A stretch of DNA of 62,071 bases from Elusimicrobiaceae bacterium (GTDB lineage Bacteria > Elusimicrobiota > Elusimicrobia > Elusimicrobiales > Elusimicrobiaceae): NCBI GenBank assembly GCA_028700325.1, contig JAQVSV010000003.1, forward strand, positions 1 to 62,071. Reading direction: 5' to 3'. The notes below the pieces were generated by a model that ran no database searches, was not told the origin of the DNA, and saw nothing but the letters and a program-made list of their open reading frames with translations. Position 1 is the first letter of the stretch. Each line of letters starts with the position of its first letter. Of this stretch, positions 53,182-62,071 are shown in pieces. The position numbers and the translations under genes were made by a program.

Positions 53182-53226
53182 AAACCAATAATCGGAGTAT
53201 CGGCGCAATGCGCCGGGGAGCCTGAA

Positions 53227-54747
53227 ATGTTTAGCGGCATGAATTGGCGGATCTGGAAAACCGGAGCGGCGCTCGCCGCGTTGCTGGCGGGTTTCTGCGC
53301 GCAGGCCCCATTTGCTTTCGCCGCGCCGGACGCGCCGTCAAAAGCGGTACGCATAGGCGAAGTGGCTATTTTCGAAATGGTGCAGGGCACCACTCGCTAT
53401 ATCACTGTGGAGGAAAGCGCGGATCTGGCCAACACCCGCATAAAAACCCTGCTGGCCGACACCGTCACCGGGCCGGACGAGATCCGGCTGGAGGAACGAG
53501 CAGGAGCGTTTTACATAATGGCCGGCACCGCCACGATCGCCATACTGACTCCGGAGATGACCGGCCTGGACATAGAAGCCACCCGCGCGCAGGCCGGCGA
53601 AATCACCGAAAAAATACGCCGGGAATTCGAGCTCCTGAAAAAACGCGACATAAGCGTTTCCCTGCTGACCAAGTTTTTCGTTTCGTTCGTATATCCGCTG
53701 CTGATGGTGGCACTGCTGGTGGGCCTGCGGCTTTTATACAGAGCGCTGCTGCATGTCATTTACCGGATAGAGGAAGGCATAAAAATCGGGCAGTTCGAGC
53801 TTATTTCGCCGCACCGGCTGCGGATCTCGCTTAAAATAGCGCTGATCACGGGCATTTGCGCCGTCATTCTGGTGACGGTCTATATCTTCCTGGCGGTCAC
53901 GTTCTACTATTTCCCGGTCACCCGCAGTTACGCGCTGAGCATGTACTGGTTCACGAAAAGCGTCTGGTCGGCTTTCACGCACAAGCTGGTGCTGGTGGCC
54001 TGGCGCATTCTGGCAGCCGCGTTCATAGTGGGCGGCGCGCTCGCGCTTGTCAACACGGTTGACAAGCTGTTCGATGAAATCGAGCTCGGCCGGGTGCAGC
54101 CGACCTCGTTCATCAAAATCGAGCATATAGACATATTCGAGTATCTGGCCAAGGCCGCGATAGTGCTTTTCGCCATAACGCTTATTATCCTGCTGTTGCC
54201 CGGCCGGGGCAGCAACGTGGGGATGGTGGTGCTGGCTTTTCTGGGCCTGTCCGTTTCGTTCGGCTTCGTGCCGGTGCTGAAAAACGCGGCGGCCGGGTTC
54301 CTGATCGCTTTTTCAAAATCGCATCACAAAGGCGCGGTGCTCATCATTGACCAGCAGGAAGCCGCGATCATGCGCACGGGCGTGTTTTTCACGTCGCTGC
54401 GGTTTGCCAGCGGCGAAATCCACCAGCTGCCGAACAGCCAGATTCTAAAGGGCCGCACGCGCCTTACGCCCAACGGCGACATCATCACCTGGGCCGGCTG
54501 CATACGGGTGGCGCACGACTATCCCGTTTCCGAAATACAGGAATCGCTGGAGGAGTGGTCGGCCGGCTGGAGCGGCAAAGCGATGGTGCGGATCAGCGGC
54601 ATAGACAACGGACATGTGCGGTTCGAAATAAAGATGCCGTACCTGCAGTCCAGTTCCGAGGTGTTCCTGCCCGCGGCGTTTGACGGCCTGCGCGAGACCA
54701 TGCTCGAGAAAAAGGCCGACCTGTTAAGCTTCGCCCTCAAGTCCTGA
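53227..54747 (+). CDS. MscS family mechanosensitive ion channel
   Basis: 506 residues from ATG 53227, with GGGGAG six bases upstream; the open frame further up overlaps the methyltransferase gene. A signal peptide (residues 1-33) precedes a periplasmic domain (about 34-140), then four or five membrane helices. The pore-lining helix and beta domain follow: LAFLGLSVSFGFVPVLKNAAAGFLIA and the later QLPNSQILKGRT, as in MscS. It would release solutes during osmotic downshock. The next gene, a potassium transporter, starts 11 bases on, suggesting a joint role in turgor control. Confidence 0.88.
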   Translation: MFSGMNWRIWKTGAALAALLAGFCAQAPFAFAAPDAPSKAVRIGEVAIFEMVQGTTRYITVEESADLANTRIKTLLADTVTGPDEIRLEERAGAFYIMAGTATIAILTPEMTGLDIEATRAQAGEITEKIRREFELLKKRDISVSLLTKFFVSFVYPLLMVALLVGLRLLYRALLHVIYRIEEGIKIGQFELISPHRLRISLKIALITGICAVILVTVYIFLAVTFYYFPVTRSYALSMYWFTKSVWSAFTHKLVLVAWRILAAAFIVGGALALVNTVDKLFDEIELGRVQPTSFIKIEHIDIFEYLAKAAIVLFAITLIILLLPGRGSNVGMVVLAFLGLSVSFGFVPVLKNAAAGFLIAFSKSHHKGAVLIIDQQEAAIMRTGVFFTSLRFASGEIHQLPNSQILKGRTRLTPNGDIITWAGCIRVAHDYPVSEIQESLEEWSAGWSGKAMVRISGIDNGHVRFEIKMPYLQSSSEVFLPAAFDGLRETMLEKKADLLSFALKS

Positions 54748-54758
54748 CGGGCGCTGAT

Positions 54759-56501
54759 ATGCCACAGCGAATTTTACCGGCGTTATACCGTGTCATCCAG
54801 TCGCTGATGTTTGCGATAGGAACCATAGCCACGGCGGCGCTTGTTTATGAATACGGGTTCGGCATGCCGGACAACTGGTACGCCCGTGCGCACCAGTATG
54901 AATTCACCGCCGCCTATGTATTCTGTTTTCTGCAGCTGCTGAAATTGCTGCTCGTGCAGCATCCGATCCGTTACCTGCGCAAGCACTGGCTCCAGTTTAC
55001 CCTGGTGCTGCTGATGCTGTTCCAGCTGGCGGCGGGGATCGGGATCAGCATGTCGCCGGAATACAAATACCTTGAGCAGCATTATGGCCAGGTGCCGCTG
55101 TCCTCGATCTCGCTGGCATTCGTGCAGTTATATTTCATCATCGCCGCGTTTATCGGCTCGGCGGCCTTCCACCGGCTGCTTGCCCGGCTGCGCATGCAGC
55201 CGGTGTTTATGGTGGGGACAAGTTTCGCGTCGCTTATCGCGCTGGGCGCGGTATTTTTAAAATTTCCGAAATCAGTCAATCCCGGCCAGCATATAAGCTG
55301 GACTGACGCGTTCTTCACCGCCGCCAGCGCGGTTTGCGTAACAGGCCTTGGCACCGTTGACACCGGCACGACCTTCTCGCTGTTCGGGCAGATTGTCACG
55401 CTGCTGCTGTTTCAGATAGGCGGGCTGGGCGTTATCACGTTCACGGCGTTCATGGCGTTTTTCAGCGGCGCGGGCATTTACGGCGACAACGCTAAAAAAA
55501 TCATGGTCATTCTGGACGAGGACCAGCACAGCGCGGGCCGGGTGCTGTTTAAAATCATCGCCGCCACGCTGGCCATCGAAGCGATAGGAGCGTGGCTGCT
55601 CTATCACGGCTGGCGCAACGAAATTTCAGACCCGCTCATGCGCGGCTATTTCGCGCTTTACCACAGCGTTTCCGCGTTTTGCAACGCCGGGTTCGGGCTT
55701 TACTCCGACAGCCTGTTCCGGTTCCGCGCCGACACCGCTGTAATGCTCTGCTTCTGCTGCCTGATAACGCTGGGCGGGCTGGGCATGCCGGTTCTGTTTA
55801 ATGCGCCCGGCTCGCTAGCAAAAGCCCTGCGCGGACGCTTTGATGAAATCCCCGCGCACTTCAAGGCGGTTGTGGGGATCAGCGCCTTTATGATAATAGC
55901 CGGAACAGCCGCTTTTTTCGCGCTGGCCGGGCCGGGATTCATGGAAGGTTTCAGCCTGAAGGAAAAATTCCTTTCCGCGCTGTTTCTTTCAATCACGACC
56001 CGCACCTGCGGATTCGCCACCGTTGATCTAGCCGGAATAAGCGCCCTGGCGGCGGGGCTGTTTGCGCTGTACATGCTTGTTGGCGGTTCGCCCGCATCCA
56101 CGGCGGGCGGAATCAAGACAACGGGTGCCGGCGTGCTGTGCGCCGCAGCCTATAAAAAATTATTCCGGAAACCGTATGAAGCGGTGCGGCTCGCCGGCGA
56201 GATTGTCATCGGCAAAACCGTGCGAAAAGCGCTGGTTATCGCCGCAGTGTTTCTGGGCGTGGCGGCGTGTTCCGTAATGCTGCTTGCGCACCTTGAGACC
56301 TTCCCGCTGAAAAAAATTGTTTTCGAGGTTTTTTCTGCGATCGGCACGGTAGGCCTGTCCATGGGAATAACGCCGCTGCTTTCCTGCGCTTCGAAATGGA
56401 CGCTGATCCTGTGCATGTATATCGGGCGGGTTTCTCCGGGCATTATCGTCATACTGATCAACAACCGCGATCAGGAAAAAGAAGACATCATTCTTGGCTA
56501 A
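54759..56501 (+). CDS. TrkH/KtrB-type potassium transporter, membrane subunit
   Basis: 580 residues. The four pore loops of the SKT superfamily are visible: SAVCVTGLGT (near residue 190), SAFCNAGFGL, TTRTCGFATVD and SAIGTVGLSMG, each with the filter Gly. An extra N-terminal region with about four membrane helices (residues 10-150) precedes the core. It takes up K+ together with a TrkA/KtrA regulatory subunit, which is not in the window. It follows the MscS gene by 11 bases and is probably in the same operon. Confidence 0.92.
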   Translation: MPQRILPALYRVIQSLMFAIGTIATAALVYEYGFGMPDNWYARAHQYEFTAAYVFCFLQLLKLLLVQHPIRYLRKHWLQFTLVLLMLFQLAAGIGISMSPEYKYLEQHYGQVPLSSISLAFVQLYFIIAAFIGSAAFHRLLARLRMQPVFMVGTSFASLIALGAVFLKFPKSVNPGQHISWTDAFFTAASAVCVTGLGTVDTGTTFSLFGQIVTLLLFQIGGLGVITFTAFMAFFSGAGIYGDNAKKIMVILDEDQHSAGRVLFKIIAATLAIEAIGAWLLYHGWRNEISDPLMRGYFALYHSVSAFCNAGFGLYSDSLFRFRADTAVMLCFCCLITLGGLGMPVLFNAPGSLAKALRGRFDEIPAHFKAVVGISAFMIIAGTAAFFALAGPGFMEGFSLKEKFLSALFLSITTRTCGFATVDLAGISALAAGLFALYMLVGGSPASTAGGIKTTGAGVLCAAAYKKLFRKPYEAVRLAGEIVIGKTVRKALVIAAVFLGVAACSVMLLAHLETFPLKKIVFEVFSAIGTVGLSMGITPLLSCASKWTLILCMYIGRVSPGIIVILINNRDQEKEDIILG

Positions 56502-56545
56502 GCGGCCCGCGGCTTCACTCGCCATTACCGCACCACCGGCCAAGG

Positions 56546-57691
56546 TTAAAACGGCTCCACGAACTCCCGGAAGACGCTGTTGGAAAGATAAAGCCCTTCA
56601 GAAGAAAGCCGGACGGCATGGCCGGTCCGCTCAAGCAGGCCGGACGCCTCCAGTTCCTCAAACTGCCGGGCAAAAGCGTCTTCCATTTCGGGCGTGACGG
56701 TTATGCCGCATAACATCCGCAATCCCAGTATGATACGCTCGCCGAGCGCGGCTTTGCCCGCCAGCCGCTCGTGAAACCGCACAGCCGGAGAAACCGCGCG
56801 CGACGGACAGATGCTCCCGCGCACCGCAATATGACCTCCTGAAAACGCGCCCAGATATTCGTCCAGCACGGCGGTATTGACCGTGCGCTCTCCGCGCAGA
56901 TAAGACGCGGCGGAACAGCCCAATCCCATATATTCTCCTCCGCGCCAGTAATTCATGTTATGGGCGGACTGGCGGCCCGGCAGCGCGAAATTTGAAATCT
57001 CGTAATGCTCATAGCCCGCGGCGGCAAGCAGTTCGCGGGCGGCATCATACTCGGCGCGCGCGAGCTCGTCGTCCGGCGCGACGCCGCTGTCATGAAATAA
57101 CGTGCCTTCCTCCACGCTGAGCGCGTAAAGCGAAATATGCTCCGGTTTCAAAGCCGCAAGCCTTTTAAGCTCCGCGCGGAAAGCGGTTTTGCCGCGCCGG
57201 GCGACTCCGGTGATCAGGTCGGCGTTGATATTGTCGAATCCGTTTTTGCGAAGCGCGGAAAACACGCGCTCGAAATCCGCGCCGGAATGCGCGCGGCCGA
57301 GGAATTTAAGAACCGCGTCGTCGAAAGACTGAAGGCCCAGGCTCACCCGGTTAAACCCGCCGGTTTTTACCGCCCGGATTTTCTCCGCCGTGAAAGTTTC
57401 CGGGTTGGCTTCGAACGTGCTTTCCGAAAATCCGCCCGGCGCCTTGAAATGCGCTGCGATAACAGCGCAAAGTTTTTCTATCCGCTCCGCGCTGAGCAGG
57501 CCCGGCGTGCCGCCGCCAGCATACAAAGTGTCCGGGGCGATACGCGCGCCGTCCGGCGCGTAAAACCCGGCTTCGCGCTCCAGAGCGGCGAGATATTCGC
57601 CGGCCTGGTCCAGCCGGTCAGCGAACGAGACGAACGAGCAGTACGCGCATTTGCGCGCGCAGAAGGGAATGTGGATATACAGGCCGGCCAT
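56546..57691 (-). CDS. hemW: HemW-like radical SAM protein
   Basis: 381 residues. The radical SAM site IPFCARKCAYCSF has Cys11, Cys15 and Cys18; GGGTPGLLSAERI and NPETFTAEKI follow, with GFNRVSLGLQSFDD, all typical of HemW (formerly called HemN-like). HemW is a heme chaperone that passes heme to membrane targets; the family lacks coproporphyrinogen oxidase activity. ATG 57691 is fixed by homology and lies five bases from GATAAT, so the mRNA is probably leaderless. Confidence 0.93.
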   Translation of the reverse strand: MAGLYIHIPFCARKCAYCSFVSFADRLDQAGEYLAALEREAGFYAPDGARIAPDTLYAGGGTPGLLSAERIEKLCAVIAAHFKAPGGFSESTFEANPETFTAEKIRAVKTGGFNRVSLGLQSFDDAVLKFLGRAHSGADFERVFSALRKNGFDNINADLITGVARRGKTAFRAELKRLAALKPEHISLYALSVEEGTLFHDSGVAPDDELARAEYDAARELLAAAGYEHYEISNFALPGRQSAHNMNYWRGGEYMGLGCSAASYLRGERTVNTAVLDEYLGAFSGGHIAVRGSICPSRAVSPAVRFHERLAGKAALGERIILGLRMLCGITVTPEMEDAFARQFEELEASGLLERTGHAVRLSSEGLYLSNSVFREFVEPF

Positions 57692-57696
57692 ATTCC

Positions 57697-57705
57697 ATTA
57701 TCCCA
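57697..57705 (-). promoter_or_regulatory. Extended -10 five bases before hemW
   Basis: The minus strand reads TGG-GATAAT, ending five bases before ATG 57691. The same string precedes the VanZ gene. Confidence 0.55.
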
Positions 57706-57723
57706 AATTTACCCGCCGCCATA

Positions 57724-57760
57724 AACAAAAAGCCCCGGCTCGCAATGAGCCGGGGCTTGA
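57724..57760 (-). terminator. Terminator of slipin gene
   Basis: AAGCCCCGGCTC (57730-57741) pairs with GAGCCGGGGCTT (57747-57758); on the minus strand the hairpin is followed by TTTTTGTTT. Confidence 0.9.
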
Positions 57761-57774
57761 CCGCAAAACAGCGG

Positions 57775-58527
57775 TTATTTCTTTTCCACCAGCTTGTCGC
57801 CCAGTTTATTAAGCGTTTCAAACAGATTGACGGGGATCGGGAACAGCGTAGTTGAATTGTTCTCGGTCGCTATTTCAGACAGGGTCTGCAGATACCGCAG
57901 CTGGATCGCCGCCGGGTTCTGGCCCAGAATGATGGCGGCTTCAGCCAGTTTCTGCGCCGCCTGCTGTTCGCCTTCGGCGTGAATTACTTTGGCCCGTCTT
58001 TCCCGTTCGGCTTCGGCCTGACGGGCGATCGCGCGCTGCATCTCCTGCGGCAGGTCCACATTCTTTACCTCTACGCTAGACACTTTAATGCCCCACGGCT
58101 CGGTATGCAGATCAAGAATCTGCTGGAGGCTCTTGTTGATTTTGTCGCGGTTGGCAAGCAGATCGTCGAGCTCTTCCTGGCCCAGGATACTGCGCAGCGT
58201 CGTCTGCGCCAGCTGGCTGGTGGCGTAAATGTAGTTTTCCACATTAAGAACCGCCGCCTGCGGGTCAACCACCCGGAAATAGATAACGGCGTTGACGCGG
58301 ACGGATATGTTGTCGCGCGTGATCACATCCTGCGGCGGCACGTCCATCACCACCACGCGGGTGCTCATCCGGAACACCTGCTGAATGCCGGGAATCACAA
58401 AAATGAGCCCCGGCCCCTTGACTCCGCTGAACCGCCCCAGCGTAAGCACCACGGCGCGCTCATATTCGTTAAGCACGCGCAGGCACATGAAAACAAAAAC
58501 TATCACTATTATCAACAGAAGACCCAT
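57775..58527 (-). CDS. Slipin (stomatin-like SPFH protein)
   Basis: 250 residues. One N-terminal membrane helix (residues 2-20), then the SPFH/Band 7 domain with [27 protein letters not shown] and [16 protein letters not shown]-type pattern, and a coiled coil with [23 protein letters not shown] that drives oligomer assembly. Slipins scaffold membrane microdomains and are often paired with an NfeD protease, which is not seen here. AAGGAG precedes the ATG. Its own terminator follows. Confidence 0.93.
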   Translation of the reverse strand: MGLLLIIVIVFVFMCLRVLNEYERAVVLTLGRFSGVKGPGLIFVIPGIQQVFRMSTRVVVMDVPPQDVITRDNISVRVNAVIYFRVVDPQAAVLNVENYIYATSQLAQTTLRSILGQEELDDLLANRDKINKSLQQILDLHTEPWGIKVSSVEVKNVDLPQEMQRAIARQAEAERERRAKVIHAEGEQQAAQKLAEAAIILGQNPAAIQLRYLQTLSEIATENNSTTLFPIPVNLFETLNKLGDKLVEKK

Positions 58528-58731
58528 ATCACACTCTCCTTTTAACCCGCTCAGTTTAACTTCATATTGCGCATGATGCCAGGCAGCGCCTTCACACCCT
58601 GATCCGGAAACAGGCGTTTATCAGGCGCGCCACAACAGCAGTCTAGCAAAATAACGCCGCCGCGCCAAATGCGGCGGCTCTGGATCGCGCGCACGCAAAA
58701 ACACCGCCTTTACTCCGCCGCCGATAAAATT

Positions 58732-58737
58732 TACAAT
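58732..58737 (+). promoter_or_regulatory. -10 hexamer ten bases before outer-membrane protein gene
   Basis: TACAAT ends ten bases before ATG 58748; TTTACT 17 bases upstream (58709-58714) is a plausible -35. The leader would be about 3-5 bases. Confidence 0.5.
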
Positions 58738-58747
58738 ACTGATCATT

Positions 58748-59521
58748 ATGAAAAACCAGCTAAGAACCGTCATTGCCGCGTTCATTGTTTTCTCCGGGCC
58801 GGCATTCTGTTCAGACACCGTTGCGCCCGCGGAAAAAATCATTTCCTGTTCCGCGGAAATGGATGTGGTTTCAAAGTATGTCTGGCGGGGAATACCGCTT
58901 TCCGCAAAAGAAGCCTATCAGCCGTCGGTTAATATCGCCGCTTACGGGTTCAATGCGAACATCTGGTTCAATTACAGCGTGGAACAGCCAAATTTCAACA
59001 AATTCAGCGAGGCGGATTTGAATTTTTTCTATGAACGGGAATGGGCGGGCCTGGTCATAACACCCGGATACGTTCAGTATGCCTATCCGGCCGCTTTGCC
59101 TTATGGCGAAGGCTATATCAAACTGTCCTGTCCGCTCGGTTCCGTCAGCGTTTTCACGAGCCAGAACATATCCGTGCTGGGCACTTACGCGCCGGGCGCG
59201 TATTACGGCGACGCCGGCCTGAGTTACGGCAGGACGACGCAATCGCTTGACTGGAAAATTTCCTCCTCGCTAGGCTGGGCAAACGGCAAATTCAACGCCG
59301 TGAATTATGTCGGCGGCGCGGGCGGTATATACGGGCAGAGCGCGTTTAACATGATCGCGCTGGACGGGTCCGCCACCTTCCGGCCGCAGGAAAGCCTATA
59401 CATAAGGCCGCACCTTGCCTATTACCGGACGCTGTCAGGCGGACTGCGCGACGCCATGTCCGCTTCCGCGCTGCAGCGCGACAACCTTGTTATCGGCATC
59501 GCAATCGGCGCCCTGTTCTGA
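58748..59521 (+). CDS. Predicted outer-membrane beta-barrel protein (TorF-like)
   Basis: 257 residues. A signal peptide (residues 1-21, ending AFCS) is followed by alternating polar and aromatic strands. VVSKYVWRGIPLS near residue 42 is the mark of the Gcw_chp/TorF putative porin family, and the C-terminus ends in Phe, as many barrel proteins do. It would lie in the outer membrane and supports a diderm cell plan. The solute is unknown. It is monocistronic. Confidence 0.78.
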   Translation: MKNQLRTVIAAFIVFSGPAFCSDTVAPAEKIISCSAEMDVVSKYVWRGIPLSAKEAYQPSVNIAAYGFNANIWFNYSVEQPNFNKFSEADLNFFYEREWAGLVITPGYVQYAYPAALPYGEGYIKLSCPLGSVSVFTSQNISVLGTYAPGAYYGDAGLSYGRTTQSLDWKISSSLGWANGKFNAVNYVGGAGGIYGQSAFNMIALDGSATFRPQESLYIRPHLAYYRTLSGGLRDAMSASALQRDNLVIGIAIGALF

Positions 59522-59641
59522 ACCTGGCCTGCGCGCCCGCACGTCGCTGGCCGGGCGGCTTGCGCGACGGCACGCCCCCGGCGTGCGCTCTTGTAATCCG
59601 TGCCATAAATTTGTTTAATATATACGCTTAACAGCTGGATT

Positions 59642-59713
59642 GCCGCGGTAGCTCAGTGGTAGAGCAATGGTCTGAAAAACCATGTGTCGTTAGTTCGATC
59701 CTAACCCGCGGCA
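59642..59713 (+). tRNA. tRNA-Phe (GAA)
   Basis: A 72-base cloverleaf. The acceptor stem is GCCGCGG with CCGCGGC, the D arm contains GCTCAGTGGTAGAGC, the anticodon stem ATGGT/ACCAT holds loop CTGAAAA with anticodon GAA, and the T arm is GTTAG TTCGATC CTAAC. Discriminator A; CCA is not encoded. It reads UUC and UUU. Confidence 0.95.
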
Positions 59714-59774
59714 ATCCATTTTTCTGCCTTTTTACGGAAGTTTAACCTATCCGCTGTTGAAAAAATTACCTTTT

Positions 59775-59783
59775 TGCTATACT
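59775..59783 (+). promoter_or_regulatory. Extended -10 six bases before response regulator gene
   Basis: TGC-TATACT (TATACT 59778-59783) ends six bases before ATG 59790; TTGAAA 15 bases upstream is a possible -35. There is no Shine-Dalgarno site. Confidence 0.6.
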
Positions 59784-59789
59784 TACAGT

Positions 59790-60203
59790 ATGAATAAAAC
59801 TATCCTGATTGTAGATGACGACGAAATTATCAGGACTCTCGTTTCCGAAATCCTCAAGGCCGCCGGATATCGGACCGATACCGCCATCAACGGGCGCGAC
59901 GCGGTTGACAAAACTCTTGTCAGTTCGCCCGATTTAATCCTGCTCGATATAGTCATGCCGGAAATGAACGGTATTGACGCCTGCCGCGCGCTGAAAGCGA
60001 ACCCCGCGACAAAAAACATTCCGATCATAATGCTCAGTTCCGCGGGACAGATCACCGAAATCGAGGAAGCCCTGTCCGCCGGCGCGATCACTTATGTGGC
60101 CAAGCCGTGCGAACGCGACCGGATAATTCACATCATAGAAGACACTCTTAATCCGCCAAAAGAAGCCGAATGGCTTAAAGTGCAGCGGCCGAAAAAATCC
60201 TGA
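59790..60203 (+). CDS. Single-domain response regulator
   Basis: 137 residues: one receiver domain only. ILIVDDDEI has the acidic pocket, Asp near residue 54 in LILLDIVMPEMNG is the phosphorylation site, then MLSSAG and the Lys in VAKPCERD. No output domain, so it works by protein contact, like CheY or Spo0F. The conserved start MNKTILIVDDD makes ATG 59790 certain, rather than the upstream frame from 59757. No kinase gene is next to it; the hybrid kinase at 18 kb is one candidate partner in this window. Confidence 0.93.
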   Translation: MNKTILIVDDDEIIRTLVSEILKAAGYRTDTAINGRDAVDKTLVSSPDLILLDIVMPEMNGIDACRALKANPATKNIPIIMLSSAGQITEIEEALSAGAITYVAKPCERDRIIHIIEDTLNPPKEAEWLKVQRPKKS

Positions 60204-60246
60204 GCCGGCATTTGCGCGGAACCGGCGCTCCTGCCTAAAAAAATTC

Positions 60247-60278
60247 AGCCCCCCGATAAATAATTATCGGGGGGCTTT
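60247..60278. terminator. Bidirectional terminator
   Basis: AGCCCCCCGATAA pairs perfectly with TTATCGGGGGGCT, flanked by A-rich and T-rich sequence, between the converging response regulator and methyltransferase genes. Confidence 0.9.
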
Positions 60279-60297
60279 GCGCCGTATCGGCAGATTA

Positions 60298-61491
60298 TTA
60301 ATGCACCCGCAGCAGCGCGCCGTTGAGATACGCGGTTTCCGGCACGCCCACCCGAACAGGATGGTCCTTCGCCTGCATCCCGGTCCACAGCAGCGTGGCG
60401 CGCCGCCCGCTGCGCGCGGCGGCGACGTTTATGATATCCATGAACGCTTCGCGGCTGACGTGATGCGAGCAGGTGAACGTAGCCAGCAGTCCGTCCTCCG
60501 GCAGGCCGGTAAACGCGGCGGCGTTGAGCATGATGTAATGCTGGCGCGCCTGCGGGAAATTCTTGCGGCCCTTTACGAGATTGGGCGGATCAAGCACCAC
60601 GAAATCCGGCATTTCGGGAAGCTCGCCTTTTTTAAGAGCGGACAGCGCGCGTTCCGCGTCCTCGCGGTGAAACACCGCCCTGTCGGCCACTCCGTTCCGT
60701 TCGGCGTTTTTGGAGGCGAACTCAACCGCCTGCGCCGACGAATCTATCCCGAACACTTTTTCCGCGCCGCATTTTGCCGCCTTGATGCCGAACCCGCCCG
60801 CATAAGAATACAGATCAAGCACGACGCGCCCTTCAAAATACGGAGCGAGCGCGTCGCGGTTGTCGCGCTGGTCATAATAGAACCCGCTTTTCTGGCCGGA
60901 CATCAACGGCACTTCGTATGCCACGTCGCCCTGCTCCACAACCGCTGTTTCGGGAAATTCGCCTTCCGGCGCGGCCGGCAGGGTGGACAATCCCTCCAGT
61001 TCCCGGAACGGGCTTTCGTTATTGAAGTGAAGGCCGGCGGGCTTGAAAATCTTTTTCAGCGCGGCGGTTATTTCCGGCTTGTGCAGTTCCATTCCCGCCG
61101 ACTGGATATTAACCGCCAGATAATCGCCGTACCGGTCAACAATAAGCCCGGGCAGGCAGTCCGCCTCGCCGTAGCATACACGGCAGAACTTGCGATAGCC
61201 CATGTCCGACCGGTAATCGTAGGCCGCGCGCAGGCGCGCCTGAATGAAATTGTCCTCCAGCTCCACGCCCGGCGCGGTGAGCAGGCGCACCGCTATCAGG
61301 CTGTGCGGATTGAAATACCCGGTACCCATGTCACGGCCTTCGGCGGACATTACGCGGCACAACCCGCCCGGCTCGGCTTTCCGGTCGAACGGCTCCAGCT
61401 CGTTCGAAAATACCCAGCAATGCCCGTGCGCGATACGGCGTTCCTCGCGCGCTTTAAGTTTAAGTTCCGGCAGATTAGCGGTTTTTTCCAT
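60298..61491 (-). CDS. RlmI-type class I SAM-dependent rRNA methyltransferase
   Basis: 397 residues from ATG 61491, with GAGG upstream; the frame is open to 61512. An N-terminal PUA-like domain (ELKLKAREERRIAHGHCWVFSNEL) is followed by a central linker domain with GLIVDRYGDYL and a C-terminal Rossmann methyltransferase (VLDLYSYAGGFGIKAAKCGA; catalytic-loop VLDPPNLVKGRKN; TCSHHVS). RlmI methylates C1962 of 23S rRNA to m5C; relatives act on other rRNA sites, so the target is inferred. Confidence 0.92.
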   Translation of the reverse strand: MEKTANLPELKLKAREERRIAHGHCWVFSNELEPFDRKAEPGGLCRVMSAEGRDMGTGYFNPHSLIAVRLLTAPGVELEDNFIQARLRAAYDYRSDMGYRKFCRVCYGEADCLPGLIVDRYGDYLAVNIQSAGMELHKPEITAALKKIFKPAGLHFNNESPFRELEGLSTLPAAPEGEFPETAVVEQGDVAYEVPLMSGQKSGFYYDQRDNRDALAPYFEGRVVLDLYSYAGGFGIKAAKCGAEKVFGIDSSAQAVEFASKNAERNGVADRAVFHREDAERALSALKKGELPEMPDFVVLDPPNLVKGRKNFPQARQHYIMLNAAAFTGLPEDGLLATFTCSHHVSREAFMDIINVAAARSGRRATLLWTGMQAKDHPVRVGVPETAYLNGALLRVH

Positions 61492-61674
61492 GTTATCCTC
61501 GCAACAAAACAACCTTGACGCTGAATTTTCCCGGCCGGAACAATTAGCAACCGCGTTTTCACCGCGACGTTTGCGCCTGGCAATTTCAACATACCACCCG
61601 GCGCAGCCGCCGCGCCATGCGCGTTCAGCCCCGTCGGCGGGACACCTGGCCGGACGCTGCCGCCCGGCAAAGCT

Positions 61675-62071
61675 CTATTCTTCCTCCGGCTCCGCGCCTT
61701 CGCCCGGCTTGATCGGAGAACCCGGCACCGTCAGCGGAATATTATCGGCGCACAGCGGGCATTTGTGCGGAGGATAAACCTGAAGCGGATAAGACAGCAG
61801 CGCCCGCACCGGCACGGTCAGCGCGAGATCACCGGTGGAACGGTCCACAATACCCGCCACGCCGATAACTTTCGCGCCGTAACGCTGGGCCAGCACCACC
61901 GCCCGGCTGGTCAGGTTGCCGGTCGTGATGACATCGTCCACGACCAGCACCCTGTCGCCGGACTCTATTTTGAAGTTGCGTTTGAGGATAAGCCCGCCAG
62001 GCGTTTTTTCCGCGTAAATCGCGCGGCAGCGTTTAACCCGCGCCACCTCCTGGGCTATCACCGCGGTGCTG
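61675..62071 (-). CDS. pyrE: Orotate phosphoribosyltransferase, C-terminal part (cut by window edge)
   Basis: 132 codons are visible; the start lies beyond the window. AIYAEKTPGG and the PRPP-binding signature VLVVDDVITTG identify PyrE, which joins orotate and PRPP to make OMP in pyrimidine synthesis. A C-terminal extension, PPHKCPLCADNIPLTVPGSP, with two Cys, is typical of the PyrE branch found in many deep-branching bacteria and archaea. The tail ends with Glu residues. No terminator is evident between it and the methyltransferase gene. Confidence 0.93.
   Translation of the reverse strand, partial: STAVIAQEVARVKRCRAIYAEKTPGGLILKRNFKIESGDRVLVVDDVITTGNLTSRAVVLAQRYGAKVIGVAGIVDRSTGDLALTVPVRALLSYPLQVYPPHKCPLCADNIPLTVPGSPIKPGEGAEPEEE

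Noticed and set aside
58621-58842. 73-codon minus-strand open frame before the outer-membrane protein gene
   Set aside because: Overlaps the signal peptide region of a better-supported gene, lacks a ribosome-binding site and resembles nothing.

Overview
This 62 kb window is ordinary chromosomal sequence from a GC-rich (roughly 58-60% by eye), Gram-negative, probably anaerobic or fermentative bacterium. I see no CRISPR array, insertion sequence or prophage. Evidence for a diderm envelope is a predicted outer-membrane beta-barrel protein, several lipoprotein signals and Lgt. Evidence for an anaerobic style is the Rex regulator next to NuoE/NuoF-type subunits of a hydrogenase or NADH-dependent complex. 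The mix of gene families would suit a deep-branching phylum such as Elusimicrobiota, but that is a weak inference and not a read-out.

Layout. (1) 1-1667, minus strand: rex, a NuoE/HndA-like and a NuoF/HndC-like subunit (cut by the window edge), with a clear promoter and a candidate Rex operator. (2) 2001-5439: a solute-binding lipoprotein overlapping ahcY, an RDD protein and a HIT protein. (3) 5494-9257: the classic rpsU-dnaG-rpoD macromolecular synthesis operon. (4) 9418-17654: ATP-grasp protein, MscS-like membrane protein, a phosphohexomutase, enolase, FtsB-like protein, MBL hydrolase, HAD phosphatase, lgt and an RluD-type synthase, in tightly packed or overlapping order. (5) 17735-18127: tmRNA and terminator. 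(6) 18209-23094: a 1454-residue hybrid histidine kinase overlapping a pyrimidine-dimer glycosylase gene. (7) 23129-30354, minus strand: hrcA-grpE-dnaK-(zinc-ribbon protein)-dnaJ-rsmE-mtaB heat-shock operon under a CIRCE-controlled promoter; rsmE carries an in-frame TAG. (8) 30446-36092: nusB-ligA, lipoprotein, hemerythrin, DMT transporter, Kbl-like enzyme. (9) 36249-43350: a glycogen-type cluster (DUF4912, GH57 branching enzyme, CBM48-like protein, degenerate GH57-like secreted protein) interrupted by an alpha/beta hydrolase, a glycerate kinase gene broken by an in-frame TAA, and a radical SAM protein. (10) 43414-62071: membrane proteins, cyclic-nucleotide-binding protein, PerM-like exporter, rdgB, valS, ygiQ, RNA methyltransferase, MscS, Ktr/Trk potassium transporter, hemW, slipin, outer-membrane protein, tRNA-Phe, a single-domain response regulator, an RlmI-type methyltransferase and partial pyrE.

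The most unusual signal is one of promoter architecture. At least thirteen genes whose starts are anchored by protein homology or signal peptides have a -10 hexamer, often an extended TGnTANNNT, only 5-13 nt before the start codon and no Shine-Dalgarno sequence. This predicts that many first-in-operon genes here make leaderless mRNAs, while operon-internal genes keep good Shine-Dalgarno sites. Other points are two genes broken by single in-frame stops, a hemerythrin lacking a metal-ligand His, a phosphohexomutase with a changed catalytic loop, an odd tmRNA tag, and a probable non-catalytic GH57 relative in the glycogen cluster.
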